DNA from: Candidatus Aerophobota bacterium
GTDB lineage: Bacteria > Aerophobota > Aerophobia > Aerophobales > AE-B3A
Reading direction: 5' to 3'
NCBI GenBank assembly: GCA_004376485.1
Contig: SOJT01000093.1
Span: 1 to 18,138 of the forward strand
DNA length: 18,138 nucleotides
Made by a program: the position numbers and the translations under genes. The notes under the pieces were generated by a model. It had not been told where the DNA came from and searched no databases. It was given only the letters and a program-made list of their open reading frames with translations. Positions 1 through 7,343 of this stretch are shown in pieces; positions within the stretch are counted from its first letter, which is position 1, and every line of letters starts with the position of its first letter.

Positions 1-66
1 GAAAAATTGGGGGAAGCGCTCAAAGGAGAAGAAACAGAGCCTTTTTCCAACATGGATCGATCCTGA
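1..66 (+). CDS. 3' end of an unidentified protein (partial, cut by window edge)
   Basis: Frame 1 is open from the first base to a TGA at 64-66 and would encode 21 residues ending in NMDRS. The stop overlaps the ATG of the next small ORF in a TGATG arrangement, which is typical of translationally coupled neighbours, and this is the main reason for calling it coding. The fragment is hydrophilic and acidic (KGEETEP) and too short to identify. It could be a chance open frame. Confidence 0.4.
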   Translation, partial: EKLGEALKGEETEPFSNMDRS

Positions 67-263
67 TGGATAATAAGATCACCTCTGAAAGCAGAAAAGA
101 AAAAAAAGATAGGGGGAAAATTATAGATAGTCTAGTTTGGGGATTTGAGAAAGGATTGGGGATAAGATTACTACCTGGCCAGTTAACTAAACAAGAAGTA
201 AAATTATCCCAGGAGTTAAAGGAGATCAAATACAGCACTCGAAACTGGAATTACCGAAGATAG
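66..263 (+). CDS. Small hypothetical protein (65 aa)
   Basis: This 65-residue, strongly charged, lysine-rich protein starts at an ATG that shares a base with the stop of the preceding frame (TGATG), so it is probably translated by coupling. The first 20 residues are almost all polar. A slightly more hydrophobic middle (IIDSLVWGFEKGLGIRLLPG) is followed by a basic tail rich in Lys, Glu and Arg. There is no signal peptide, membrane segment or cysteine cluster. I do not recognise the family. It lies upstream of, and is probably unrelated to, the operon that starts after the promoter near 492. A minus-strand ORF covers the same bases but has no ribosome binding context, so I prefer the plus strand. 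Confidence 0.45.
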   Translation: MDNKITSESRKEKKDRGKIIDSLVWGFEKGLGIRLLPGQLTKQEVKLSQELKEIKYSTRNWNYRR

Positions 264-491
264 ATATAGTTTCCTCTTCCTGTAGAGTCACCTTCTTAAA
301 CTGAAAGTCGGGAAAAGATGGAATTTACCGAAACAGTGGGAAGTTGGGGATAACGTTCCGAAAAATAGTGTGAAAAATAGTAATTTGGCAGATGGTTCCC
401 TCCACTTTTAAAATGAAATAACAGCTTTTCGGAGTGCTCTAAAATCTAATAAAAAGTCAGTAGTATCATGGTAGCCAAAAGAATTTTTTTC
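264..491. other. Non-coding spacer upstream of Module A
   Basis: This AT-rich stretch has stop codons in all frames. I see no convincing tRNA, riboswitch or rho-independent terminator. Short A/T runs are present but form no strong hairpin. Its right end leads into the promoter called at 492-519. Confidence 0.5.
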
Positions 492-519
492 TTGACAGAT
501 TATACATATGTTCTACTAT
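492..519 (+). promoter_or_regulatory. Candidate sigma70-type promoter for Module A
   Basis: There is a perfect -35 hexamer TTGACA at 492-497, a 16-base spacer, then TACTAT at 514-519 (4 of 6 matches to TATAAT). It follows a T-rich tract and lies about 50 bases before the first gene of the module. No operator could be assigned with confidence. Confidence 0.5.
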
Positions 520-549
520 TCTCACAGGAACAATAATCAAAAAAGGAGG

Positions 550-570
550 ATGCAAAATAATCAGATATGA
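550..570 (+). other. Six-codon mini-ORF between the Shine-Dalgarno and the racemase start
   Basis: A strong Shine-Dalgarno (AAAAGGAGG, ending at 549) lies 17 bases upstream of the racemase ATG, too far for normal use. Directly after it is ATG followed by five codons and a TGA (MQNNQI) whose stop overlaps the racemase start as ATGA. The mini-ORF could couple translation to the racemase. However, its ATG abuts the GGAGG with no spacer, which is also poor, so this may be accidental. Confidence 0.25.
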
Positions 571-1268
571 GAGTTAAGATAGTAATACCAAACTCATCGA
601 TTAAATTTAGAGATAGCCAAGTTGAAGAGCGAAAGAAGACAGCCTCACCTGGAAATGAAGTAGAAGTTGTATGTCTAAGTCATGGACCAGTATCTATTGA
701 ATCAGCATATGATGAGGCTCTTGCAGCCCCATATATTATCGAGGAAGTCAAAAAGGCAGAGAAAGAGGGTTATGATGCAGTAAGTTTAGATTGTGCCATG
801 GATACTGTTGTAAGAGCCTGCCGGGAAGCACTTACAATACCTGTTACCAGTGCAGGGGAAGCGAGCTACCTTTTGGCAATGGGGTTATGTACTAAGTTTT
901 CGGTAGTCACCGTATTAAAAAGTACTGCCGATGAAATCAAAGAAAACATAAACAAGTATGGTTTTGGAAGCAGGGTAGCCTCGGTACGATTTGCTAATAT
1001 TCCCGTATTGGACCTAGAAGATGAGAAAAAATCATTCAAGGCTATTTTGGCAGAAGCTAAAGTAGCTATAGAAAACGATGGGGCAGAAGGTATTGTTCTT
1101 GGATGTACAGGCATGTCATCTTTAGCAAAAGAATTGCAACAGGAATTAGGAGTGCCGGTAATTGACCCGGCAGTGGCATCATTAAAGTTGGCAGAAATAT
1201 ATGTTACTATGGGTCTTAAAACGAGCAAAATTGCGTATGAGGTACCCTCAGAGAAGGAAATACTTTAG
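567..1268 (+). CDS. Asp/Glu/hydantoin racemase family protein
   Basis: This 233-residue protein has the length and layout of the Asp/Glu/hydantoin racemase superfamily: cofactor-independent, cytosolic, two-cysteine acid/base enzymes. The N-terminus is the first beta strand of the fold (MRVKIVIPNS). The family block GPVSIESAYDEALAAPYI is at about 40-57. The two expected catalytic cysteines are Cys76 in SLDCAMDT and Cys180 in IVLGCTGMS, followed by GVPVIDPAVA, which is characteristic of hydantoin/allantoin racemases. The superfamily also contains maleate isomerases and decarboxylases, so the exact reaction is open. It is first in the module, 20 bases before a NicX-like gene, so a role in handling a racemic or cyclic amide substrate is a reasonable inference. 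The ATG at 567 is the only plausible start, because the frame is closed by TAA at 558-560, but its ribosome binding site is unusually distant. Confidence 0.88.
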   Translation: MRVKIVIPNSSIKFRDSQVEERKKTASPGNEVEVVCLSHGPVSIESAYDEALAAPYIIEEVKKAEKEGYDAVSLDCAMDTVVRACREALTIPVTSAGEASYLLAMGLCTKFSVVTVLKSTADEIKENINKYGFGSRVASVRFANIPVLDLEDEKKSFKAILAEAKVAIENDGAEGIVLGCTGMSSLAKELQQELGVPVIDPAVASLKLAEIYVTMGLKTSKIAYEVPSEKEIL

Positions 1269-1288
1269 AAAAGAAGGAGGAAGAGAAG

Positions 1289-2332
1289 ATGCCAGAGAGG
1301 TTTGAATTAGAATTAGGAAAAGCGAGCTATATAGTAGCTCATGAAATGTGTAGAATCAAAAAAGGAGAATCCGTAATACTAACAGTAGATTCAGCAATGT
1401 ATTTTAAACCGGTAGTAGAAGTTGCCAAAGCAGCTGAAGCTGCTGGCGGGAAAGTAATGGTAGCGTGGCATACAACGCCCAATGGTTATGGCAAAGTGGC
1501 TGATCCACAGTTACCGGAATCTCTTAAAAAAGCCATACCAGCAGCAGATGTATGGATAGAATTCAATAACCAGTGGCTCCTATATTCCACTCCGTGGATA
1601 GAGGCGATGTCCAACGGGAGGACGCGGTACCTTTTTCTAGGAGGATTAGATCCAGAACGCATTGCCAGATGTATTGCCAAACTCGATATGGATTTGCAAG
1701 AAAAATTTCAGAATAAGGTGGTCGAGCTCACGAAAAAAGCTTCCAAGATGCGTGTTACGACACCAGCAGGTACTGACGTTTCTTTTGAGAATGTACCCGA
1801 ACGCCCCATTACCAATGAGCTGCGAGCAGATGTACCGGGACCACATTTTCTGGTAGGCCAGATTGGATGGGCCCCTCGTGAAGAAAGTATTAATGGGGTT
1901 ATAGTATTTGATGGATCATTTTCTGGTGGCGGGGAAGCTGATCTCGGAATCCTTGCTCATCCGATTGAATTGACCATAAAAGAAGGGAGAATTGTTGAAG
2001 TTAAGGGTCAGGATGAAGCCAAAAAGATGAGCAATTGGCTGAAAAAGCTCGGTGATCCGAATATGTATAATTTAGCTCATATATGTTACGGGTTCAATCC
2101 GGGAGCAATACTCACAGGGTTATGTACTGAGGATGAACGTGTATGGGGATCTACTGAATGGGGAAATGGTTATCAGGGACCCATGTTTGAGGGTAGTCTG
2201 GGAGACGCTGTATCCCATGCTGATGGGATATGCTTGAATTCGACTGTATGGGTAGATGATGAATTGCTACTCAAAGAAGGGAAAGTAGTGCATCCCGAAC
2301 TAAGCGAGCTTGCACAGGCAATGGGAAAATAG
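1289..2332 (+). CDS. NicX-like / peptidase M29-family metalloenzyme, paralog 1
   Basis: This 347-residue protein belongs to the group joining M29 aminopeptidases (aminopeptidase T) and NicX, the 2,5-dihydroxypyridine 5,6-dioxygenase of nicotinate breakdown. Its length matches NicX (about 350) better than aminopeptidase T (about 410). Visible candidate metal ligands are His264 in LAHICYGFN and the pair His310/Asp312 in SHADGICL. From memory, this spacing fits the His-His-Asp iron site described for NicX. Acidic residues in GWAPREES (about 193-200) may also take part. It lacks a signal peptide, so it should be cytosolic. A good ribosome binding site (AAGGAGG) precedes the ATG. The gene sits between the racemase and the Liv-type transporter and has a close paralog just after that transporter. 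Family membership is firm. Whether it is a peptidase, a dioxygenase or something else is not decided. Confidence 0.8.
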   Translation: MPERFELELGKASYIVAHEMCRIKKGESVILTVDSAMYFKPVVEVAKAAEAAGGKVMVAWHTTPNGYGKVADPQLPESLKKAIPAADVWIEFNNQWLLYSTPWIEAMSNGRTRYLFLGGLDPERIARCIAKLDMDLQEKFQNKVVELTKKASKMRVTTPAGTDVSFENVPERPITNELRADVPGPHFLVGQIGWAPREESINGVIVFDGSFSGGGEADLGILAHPIELTIKEGRIVEVKGQDEAKKMSNWLKKLGDPNMYNLAHICYGFNPGAILTGLCTEDERVWGSTEWGNGYQGPMFEGSLGDAVSHADGICLNSTVWVDDELLLKEGKVVHPELSELAQAMGK

Positions 2333-2592
2333 ATGAGCGATTTTGGGGTAATGTGAAGGTGCGAGTGATAGATTTGCCGGGGAAGATCAAATTAAAAGGG
2401 TAAGTTGGAAAGTACTTAAATATGTAAAGAAAAAACAGGAGTTAGATCCTTAGAAGGGAAAGCTAAAAATGAGGCTGGAGGGAGGTGAGAAGGTAGAGAC
2501 AGGCCGTTAGCGGGGACAGAGAGAGCTTTCCACCGAAAAATGAACGATGTGCAAAAGATATTGAAAAAATTATTAACCAAGGGAGGGACTAT
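2333..2592. other. 260-base spacer before the binding-protein gene
   Basis: No gene is supported here. Only very short open frames occur, for example a 16-codon GTG frame near 2353-2403 without a ribosome binding site. The middle is purine-rich on the plus strand. I found no convincing promoter or terminator, although the spacing leaves room for one. The spacer ends in GGGAGG, the ribosome binding site of the next gene. Confidence 0.4.
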
Positions 2593-3912
2593 ATGTTAAG
2601 GAAAATATTTAAAAAAAGCAACCTGAAACTGATGATCGTAGGGGGCATTGGGGTATTGCTGGCTGTTGGACTTGTCTCCAGCATTTTGGTAGCATCAGCA
2701 GAAAAGAAGGAAGAACCTATACGAATTCTAGGTACTGTTGCTTTTTCAGGGGCTGCAGGTAACATAGGTCCGGCTTATGACAGAGCTATGAAATTGGCTG
2801 TGGAAGAGATTAATAGAGAGGGTATAAAAGGCTTTTCAGGGATTGAATATAAGGTTATAGATACCGAGACCAAACCTTCCGTACTTAAGAGAAAGCTCAG
2901 CAGAGAAGTGGGAACTTGGAAACCTGATGTAATGGGAGGAGCAGCTCTTGAAACTACCATTAGCCCGCTATGTGTGGAAGCGCCGAAGTATAAGATTCCA
3001 TGCTTTGTGGGAGGGCACCTCAGTATGAGTAAGTATCTTCCTCCTGGAGAAGTTCCAGTAAGCAAATGGGTAGTCTACTATGGTTATGCTGATTATTTTG
3101 CCGGTCAGCTTGCGGGCAGGTTCTTTGAGGAAATGGGAGCAAAAAAGGTAGCACTCATAGGAGGGGATTACGATTGGGGATACAGTAATGGTATGGGCTT
3201 AAAAGCCTATTGGGAAGAGAACGGTAAACCTTTTGAGATAAGCCCGGTCATCTATACTCCACTTGACAAAACAGATTACAGCACTGAAGTATTAATCATT
3301 AAAGAGGAAAAACCGGATGCGATTTTCTGTCCATATACTGGAGCTGGATGGTTTAGTGTGGCTAAACAGTTGCGGGATGCTGGCGCCATGCCCCGGATAA
3401 TGCTCTATGGTACTACCTATTCAAACATGGGAGGGGCCAAGATAACCGGAGAGTATGGAGCAGAAAATATATATACCCTTGCCGATCATGATCCAACGAG
3501 CGAAGCCTGGAAAGAGTTTGTAAAGAAATGGAAAGCTAAATACGGTGAAAAAGCTTACCCTGAGGCATACACCAATAATTACTATCAAGTGATCTACTGG
3601 ATTAAAGAAGTTTATGAAAAGGCGGGGACCAAAGATCCTGATGTGATTATTGATTTGATGCAAAAAACATCGTTCCAAAACGTATGTATTAGTCCAATGG
3701 GACCATTGGACGGATATGGAAACAATAAAGGCGCTAAGGGTGCGATCATTAAGTTCGTACCTGGTTCTTCTGATCTGGATCCTACCTTTGGTCTCCATCC
3801 AGAATTGGTGAGAGTGTACGAAACCCCTGAGAGTACTATGCTGGAAATACTCGATGCATTGAAAGGATTCAAAAAACTTGAATCAGGGGAAAAATATGAG
3901 AGAGCGCGGTAA
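2593..3912 (+). CDS. Liv-type ABC transporter substrate-binding protein
   Basis: This 439-residue exported protein is of the type I periplasmic-binding (Leu/Ile/Val/amide receptor) family. It has a basic N-terminus, a hydrophobic stretch at about 13-33 and a signal-peptidase-I type site after ASA (36), with no lipobox cysteine, so it should be a free periplasmic receptor. The mature part opens with the first-strand motif IRILGTVAFSGAAG, followed by a block containing AMKLAVEEIN. The second lobe includes KKVALIGGDYDWGYSNG and a KPDAIFCPYTGAGW strand. Genes for two ATPases and two permeases follow directly, so it is the receptor of that importer. The family binds branched-chain amino acids, amides, urea and aromatic acids. 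The ligand cannot be predicted here, though the enzyme neighbours suggest an amino-acid-like or cyclic amide compound. Confidence 0.9.
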   Translation: MLRKIFKKSNLKLMIVGGIGVLLAVGLVSSILVASAEKKEEPIRILGTVAFSGAAGNIGPAYDRAMKLAVEEINREGIKGFSGIEYKVIDTETKPSVLKRKLSREVGTWKPDVMGGAALETTISPLCVEAPKYKIPCFVGGHLSMSKYLPPGEVPVSKWVVYYGYADYFAGQLAGRFFEEMGAKKVALIGGDYDWGYSNGMGLKAYWEENGKPFEISPVIYTPLDKTDYSTEVLIIKEEKPDAIFCPYTGAGWFSVAKQLRDAGAMPRIMLYGTTYSNMGGAKITGEYGAENIYTLADHDPTSEAWKEFVKKWKAKYGEKAYPEAYTNNYYQVIYWIKEVYEKAGTKDPDVIIDLMQKTSFQNVCISPMGPLDGYGNNKGAKGAIIKFVPGSSDLDPTFGLHPELVRVYETPESTMLEILDALKGFKKLESGEKYERAR

Positions 3913-3982
3913 AATATAGTTCAGGAGTTTATTGTCGGCAAATAGAAATATCTAGCTAAGAAGGGTGGATTAAAAATTAACC

Positions 3983-4684
3983 ATGTTGATGATAAGAAAT
4001 TTACACAAAAGGTTTGGTGGACTTCATGCTCTTGAAAACGTTAGCCTTGTTCTGGAAAGCAGAAAAATCTGGAGCTTGATTGGGCCGAATGGCGCTGGTA
4101 AAACCACTCTTTTTAACTTGATAACGGGAACCCTTCCTGCAGACTCGGGGAAGATTGAATTTATGGGTGAGGATATTACAGATATGAAACCCCATGAAAT
4201 CTGCAGGAAGGGAATTGCCAGAACCTATCAGCAGAAGAACCTTTTCCCAAACTTAAGTGTTTTTGACAATGTAGTTGCAGGAATGTTAAAGGAGAGTATG
4301 GAAGAGCAGAGGAGGAAGGAAAGAGTTTATGAAATCCTAGAGTTTCTCGGGCTAGAAGAGAAAGAAAAAGAGATTGTTTCAAGTCTCCCCCCACTTGATA
4401 GCAAGCTGGTTGAATTAGGAAGAGCATTGGCTACGACTCCCAAGTTAATACTATTAGATGAACTTGTAGGTGGCCTAGTTCCGACAGAGATAGAGAAAAT
4501 TTGTCAAATTGTTGAAACTCTCCGTGATCAAGGATACACCATATTCCAGATAGGACATGAGATAAGACCCATTATGAGAACTTCTGACTGGATTTTCGTT
4601 TTAGATGAAGGATGCAAAATAGCTGAAGGTTCACCTGAGGAAATAAGAAACAATAAAGATGTCCACAGTGTATATCTGGAATAA
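3983..4684 (+). CDS. livG: Liv-type ABC transporter ATPase LivG, with degenerate signature motif
   Basis: This is one of the two cytosolic ATPases of the importer (233 residues, slightly short for LivG). The Walker A motif GPNGAGKTT is at 34-42, the Q-loop at TYQQKN (81-86), Walker B at LILLDE (155-160) and the switch histidine at IGHEI (His192). The C-terminal GSPEEIRNNKDV is typical of LivG. The signature motif, normally LSYGQQ or LPYGDQ in this family, reads LPPLDSKLVELGRALA, so both glycine and glutamine are lost. The following loop is DELVGG instead of the usual DEP-AG. Transport probably still works through the other composite site, formed by this protein's Walker motifs and LivF's intact LSGGQ. 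The ribosome binding site (AAGGGTGG) is rather far from the ATG, and an in-frame TAA upstream rules out earlier starts. Confidence 0.9.
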   Translation: MLMIRNLHKRFGGLHALENVSLVLESRKIWSLIGPNGAGKTTLFNLITGTLPADSGKIEFMGEDITDMKPHEICRKGIARTYQQKNLFPNLSVFDNVVAGMLKESMEEQRRKERVYEILEFLGLEEKEKEIVSSLPPLDSKLVELGRALATTPKLILLDELVGGLVPTEIEKICQIVETLRDQGYTIFQIGHEIRPIMRTSDWIFVLDEGCKIAEGSPEEIRNNKDVHSVYLE

Positions 4685-4699
4685 GAAAAGAGAAGACCC

Positions 4700-5416
4700 T
4701 TGAGCGAGCCCATTTTAGAAGTTTCTGGCTTGACTGCCTGCTATGGCATGATAAGTGCTTTAAAAGGTATAGGTTTCTATGTTAATGATAACGAAATTGT
4801 CGGTATAGTTGGGCCAAATGGCGCTGGTAAAACCACTCTGCTTGAATCTATAGCAGGATCGATGCATATAAAGGAAGGACAGATTAATTTTTTAGGTCAT
4901 CAAATTGAGAGATGGCCTGTACTTAAACGCCGTCAACTTGGATTAATGCTCGTACCTCAAGAGGGAAATATTTTTCCCCTGATGTCTGTTAAGAAGAATC
5001 TTGAGGTGAGTGTAATTCTCAGTAACCGGGCTAAGAAAGAAGAACTCATTGACCGCGTCTATAAACTCTTCCCTGTCTTGTGGGAGAAAAGAAGGCAAAT
5101 AGCCAATACTCTAAGCGGTGGGCAACAGAAGATGCTGGCTGTTGGTATTGGTATAGCTTCAAATGCAAAGGTTATGCTGATTGATGAGCCTTCAATAGGC
5201 TTAGCACCTAAATTGGTGACCAAATTGTTTGAAACTCTGAAAAAGATAAAGGAAGATACCCGTACGACAATCGTGCTTTCTGAACAGAATATAAAGGTTC
5301 TTAATATTGCGGATAGGCTTTTTGGATTGGAAGCCGGGGAAATTAGATTTGACGAAAAAACAGAAAATCTCAGTAGAGACGTGGTAAAAGATCTCTACCT
5401 AGGATCCATTAGTTAA
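4700..5416 (+). CDS. livF: Liv-type ABC transporter ATPase LivF
   Basis: This is the second ATPase of the importer (238 residues, the usual LivF length). Walker A GPNGAGKTT is at 38-46, a Q-loop at VPQEGN, an intact signature LSGGQQ at 138-143 and Walker B VMLIDEP at 158-164. As usual for LivF, the switch region reads SEQN, with no histidine. The start is a TTG preceded by a purine-rich stretch (AAAAGAGAAGA). It yields the normal LivF beginning SEPILEVSGLTACYG, whereas the next ATG would remove the first strand. The gene begins 15 bases after livG and should form a LivG-LivF heterodimer. Because LivG's signature is degenerate, this protein's LSGGQ would complete the only fully canonical ATP site. 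Confidence 0.93.
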   Translation: MSEPILEVSGLTACYGMISALKGIGFYVNDNEIVGIVGPNGAGKTTLLESIAGSMHIKEGQINFLGHQIERWPVLKRRQLGLMLVPQEGNIFPLMSVKKNLEVSVILSNRAKKEELIDRVYKLFPVLWEKRRQIANTLSGGQQKMLAVGIGIASNAKVMLIDEPSIGLAPKLVTKLFETLKKIKEDTRTTIVLSEQNIKVLNIADRLFGLEAGEIRFDEKTENLSRDVVKDLYLGSIS

Positions 5417-5434
5417 TTTTTATGAGGAAATAGT

Positions 5435-6292
5435 ATGATCTTAAACGGTATCATCACCGGGTTAATCATGGGTGGGATTTTGTCTCTTCCTGTACTGGGT
5501 GTAGCAGTTATTTATGGTATAACTGGTATCCCAAATTTTGCTATAGGGGTCATCGGTGTTTTTGGAGGTTTTTTAACGTGGTATTTCCTCTCTTTTAATA
5601 TGGGGATAGCCATCTTAGTTGGAGTAGTATTTTGTTTCGCTATTGGATATATTATACAGCGGATATTGCTCACACCCATCAGCGAAAGGGGAGGAGACTC
5701 TACCTTATTTTTTATAGTAACGGTTTCTCTTGGTTTTGTTTTTGAGGGTTTGATGAGAGCAATTTTCCCTCGACCCAGCATATCCCTGGCTCTGCCCCGT
5801 ATAGGAACAATAAATATTGCAGGAGTTACAGTAGAAGGCTTCAAAATTTTTGCTCTTCTCTTTGCACTGGGGACTTTAGTAATTATACGTCTATTAGAAG
5901 AGCATACAGAGATTGGAAAATCCTGGCAGGCAACATCTCAAAATCTAAAATTGGCAAAACTAATTGGAATCAAGACTAACCGGGTGTTCAGTATTGCCTC
6001 GGGTATTGGCTGTGCTCTGGCTTGTGTGGGAGCAATTTTTTGGGGATCATTGTATAACCTGAACCTGATGACTGGCTGGGACTTAGGTTTTCTTGGATTC
6101 ATTATTGCTGTGGTAGGAGGGATTGGAAATATATGGGGTGGAATAATCAGTGCCTTAATAATGGGTATGGTAATGAGTTTTAGTGGATACCTGCTCGGTG
6201 GTATGTGGCAGAGTGTTATTTTGTATTTCATTGTTATTCTTGTTCTAATAGTTGCTCCAAAGGGGATTTTAGGCAGTGAAAGGTCGTTATGA
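5435..6292 (+). CDS. livH: Liv-type ABC transporter permease LivH
   Basis: This 285-residue integral membrane protein has about eight hydrophobic helices. It opens with a motif typical of LivH (LNGIITGLIMGGILSLPVLG), followed by VIYGITGIPNFAIG, the family's YG-x-x-x-x-NFA-hG block. The cytoplasmic coupling region is around SQNLKLAKLIGIKTNRV, which corresponds to the family's A-x-x-x-GI segment facing the ATPases. The glycine-rich end GFLGFIIAVVGGIGNIWGG is also characteristic. A ribosome binding site (GAGGAAA) precedes the ATG. It forms the channel with LivM, whose reading frame overlaps its end by 17 bases, so the two are probably made by coupled translation. Confidence 0.93.
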   Translation: MILNGIITGLIMGGILSLPVLGVAVIYGITGIPNFAIGVIGVFGGFLTWYFLSFNMGIAILVGVVFCFAIGYIIQRILLTPISERGGDSTLFFIVTVSLGFVFEGLMRAIFPRPSISLALPRIGTINIAGVTVEGFKIFALLFALGTLVIIRLLEEHTEIGKSWQATSQNLKLAKLIGIKTNRVFSIASGIGCALACVGAIFWGSLYNLNLMTGWDLGFLGFIIAVVGGIGNIWGGIISALIMGMVMSFSGYLLGGMWQSVILYFIVILVLIVAPKGILGSERSL

Positions 6293-7205
6293 GAAAATAG
6301 GAACAATCTTAATACTTTTGTTACCTTCCTTGTTTGTTTTCAAAGGAGGCTATCTACAAGAAGTAACAGGATACGTGTATTTATTCCTGATACAGGGTTA
6401 TGTGGCATGGTTTCTCTTTTTTAAGAGTGGCCAGCCATTTTTTGGTTATTCCGTCACCATGGCCATAGGGGCTTATGCAACAATAGTCCTAACAGAAATG
6501 TTTCAATGGCCTTTGTTTGTGTCAATATTCATAGGTGCAGTGTTAGCCACGGTGATAGCAGTCATTATGTTCCTTTCTACCAGTAGAGCCCGAGGTTTTT
6601 ATGTAAGCATGGCCTCCTTCTTACTTGCCATTCTCTTTCCTAAATTAATTGAAGCATTGCAGCCAATTACAGGAGGTAGAAGTGGTTTATATTTTGGTGG
6701 ACTCACTGCTTTAGTAGGATATAAAACTCTATATCTCTTGGTAATATTCTTAACAGCAGCAATAGTAGCTTTCTTTTTATGGATTATGGGAACCAAAACA
6801 GGAAGAATTTTAACTTTAATATCCGAAAATGACAGATTAACACAGACGGTGGGGCTCAATACTCGCAAGTATAAGATACTTGCCTATAGTATTGCTGGAT
6901 TCATATCCGGATTCGGTGGTGCTTTATACGTTAATTATACCGGGTTTATTTCATCGGTGGATATAGAAGTTTTTACCACTCTATATATCTTTTTCATTCC
7001 TCTTATAGGAGGAAGTAAGGTTTTCTACGGCCCCGTTTTAGGTGCGCTTTTTGTAATACTTATACCGGAACTTTTGGTACCAGTTGAAAGGTACCTTCGT
7101 ATATTTTTTGGATTAATTTTCATATTGGTAATAGTACTTCTTCCCGAAGGATTAGCACCGAATATACAAAAATTATTAAGAAAAATGAATCCGAAACGTG
7201 CTTAA
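6276..7205 (+). CDS. livM: Liv-type ABC transporter permease LivM
   Basis: This is the second permease of the importer (309 residues), with about eight to nine hydrophobic segments. The family motif GQPFFGYSVTMAIGAYAT is at about 51-68, the ATPase-coupling segment SENDRLTQTVGLNTRKYK is in the second half, and the end reads IPLIGGSKVFYGPVLGA then LLPEGLAP. The start is a GTG inside the end of livH with AAGGGG about ten bases upstream. The ATG at 6289 is out of frame. The 17-base overlap implies co-translation with LivH. Its DNA is strongly AT-rich: 20 of 60 bases are G or C in 6301-6360, counted by hand. Confidence 0.92.
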   Translation: MKGRYEKIGTILILLLPSLFVFKGGYLQEVTGYVYLFLIQGYVAWFLFFKSGQPFFGYSVTMAIGAYATIVLTEMFQWPLFVSIFIGAVLATVIAVIMFLSTSRARGFYVSMASFLLAILFPKLIEALQPITGGRSGLYFGGLTALVGYKTLYLLVIFLTAAIVAFFLWIMGTKTGRILTLISENDRLTQTVGLNTRKYKILAYSIAGFISGFGGALYVNYTGFISSVDIEVFTTLYIFFIPLIGGSKVFYGPVLGALFVILIPELLVPVERYLRIFFGLIFILVIVLLPEGLAPNIQKLLRKMNPKRA

Positions 7206-7213
7206 ATAACCTT

Positions 7214-7241
7214 TTGAGGATGATGACCTTAACTATATATT
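7214..7241 (+). promoter_or_regulatory. Candidate promoter in front of NicX-like paralog 2
   Basis: TTGAGG (7214-7219, 4 of 6 matches to TTGACA) is followed by a 16-base spacer and TATATT (7236-7241, 5 of 6 matches to TATAAT). It lies in the only sizeable gap between livM and the second NicX-like gene and is overlapped by an imperfect palindrome, so it may be a regulated internal promoter. The AT-rich context makes chance matches likely. Confidence 0.33.
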
Positions 7242-7248
7242 AATAAGG
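7227..7248. repeat. Imperfect 22-base palindrome over the candidate -10 box
   Basis: The arms CCTTA (7227-7231) and TAAGG (7244-7248) are perfect inverted repeats, and an ATATAT core (7235-7240) continues the symmetry with mismatches between. The position across a putative -10 element would suit an operator for a dimeric regulator. As an RNA hairpin it is weak and lacks a U-tract, so it is not a terminator. No regulator gene lies in the window. Confidence 0.25.
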
Positions 7249-7343
7249 TAAATGCAGAGACTCAGGAAAGGTGTCAAATTTCTGCCAAACGCAACGTGAA
7301 AATAATATCATGTCTGTGAGCACTTCTGATTTTTGGAGGAAAC

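Noticed and set aside
420..460. Possible terminator hairpin (TTTTCGGAG...CTCTAAAA)
   Set aside because: The arms pair only with mismatches and leave a loop of about two bases, and no U-tract follows.
866..1228. Minus-strand 120-residue ORF inside the racemase gene
   Set aside because: It is the antisense shadow of a clear racemase with catalytic motifs, and it has no ribosome binding site or family resemblance.
2440..2530. Possible T-box or riboswitch leader before the binding-protein gene
   Set aside because: The purine-rich stretch contains neither the T-box core consensus nor a hairpin with a T run; no known riboswitch core was recognised.
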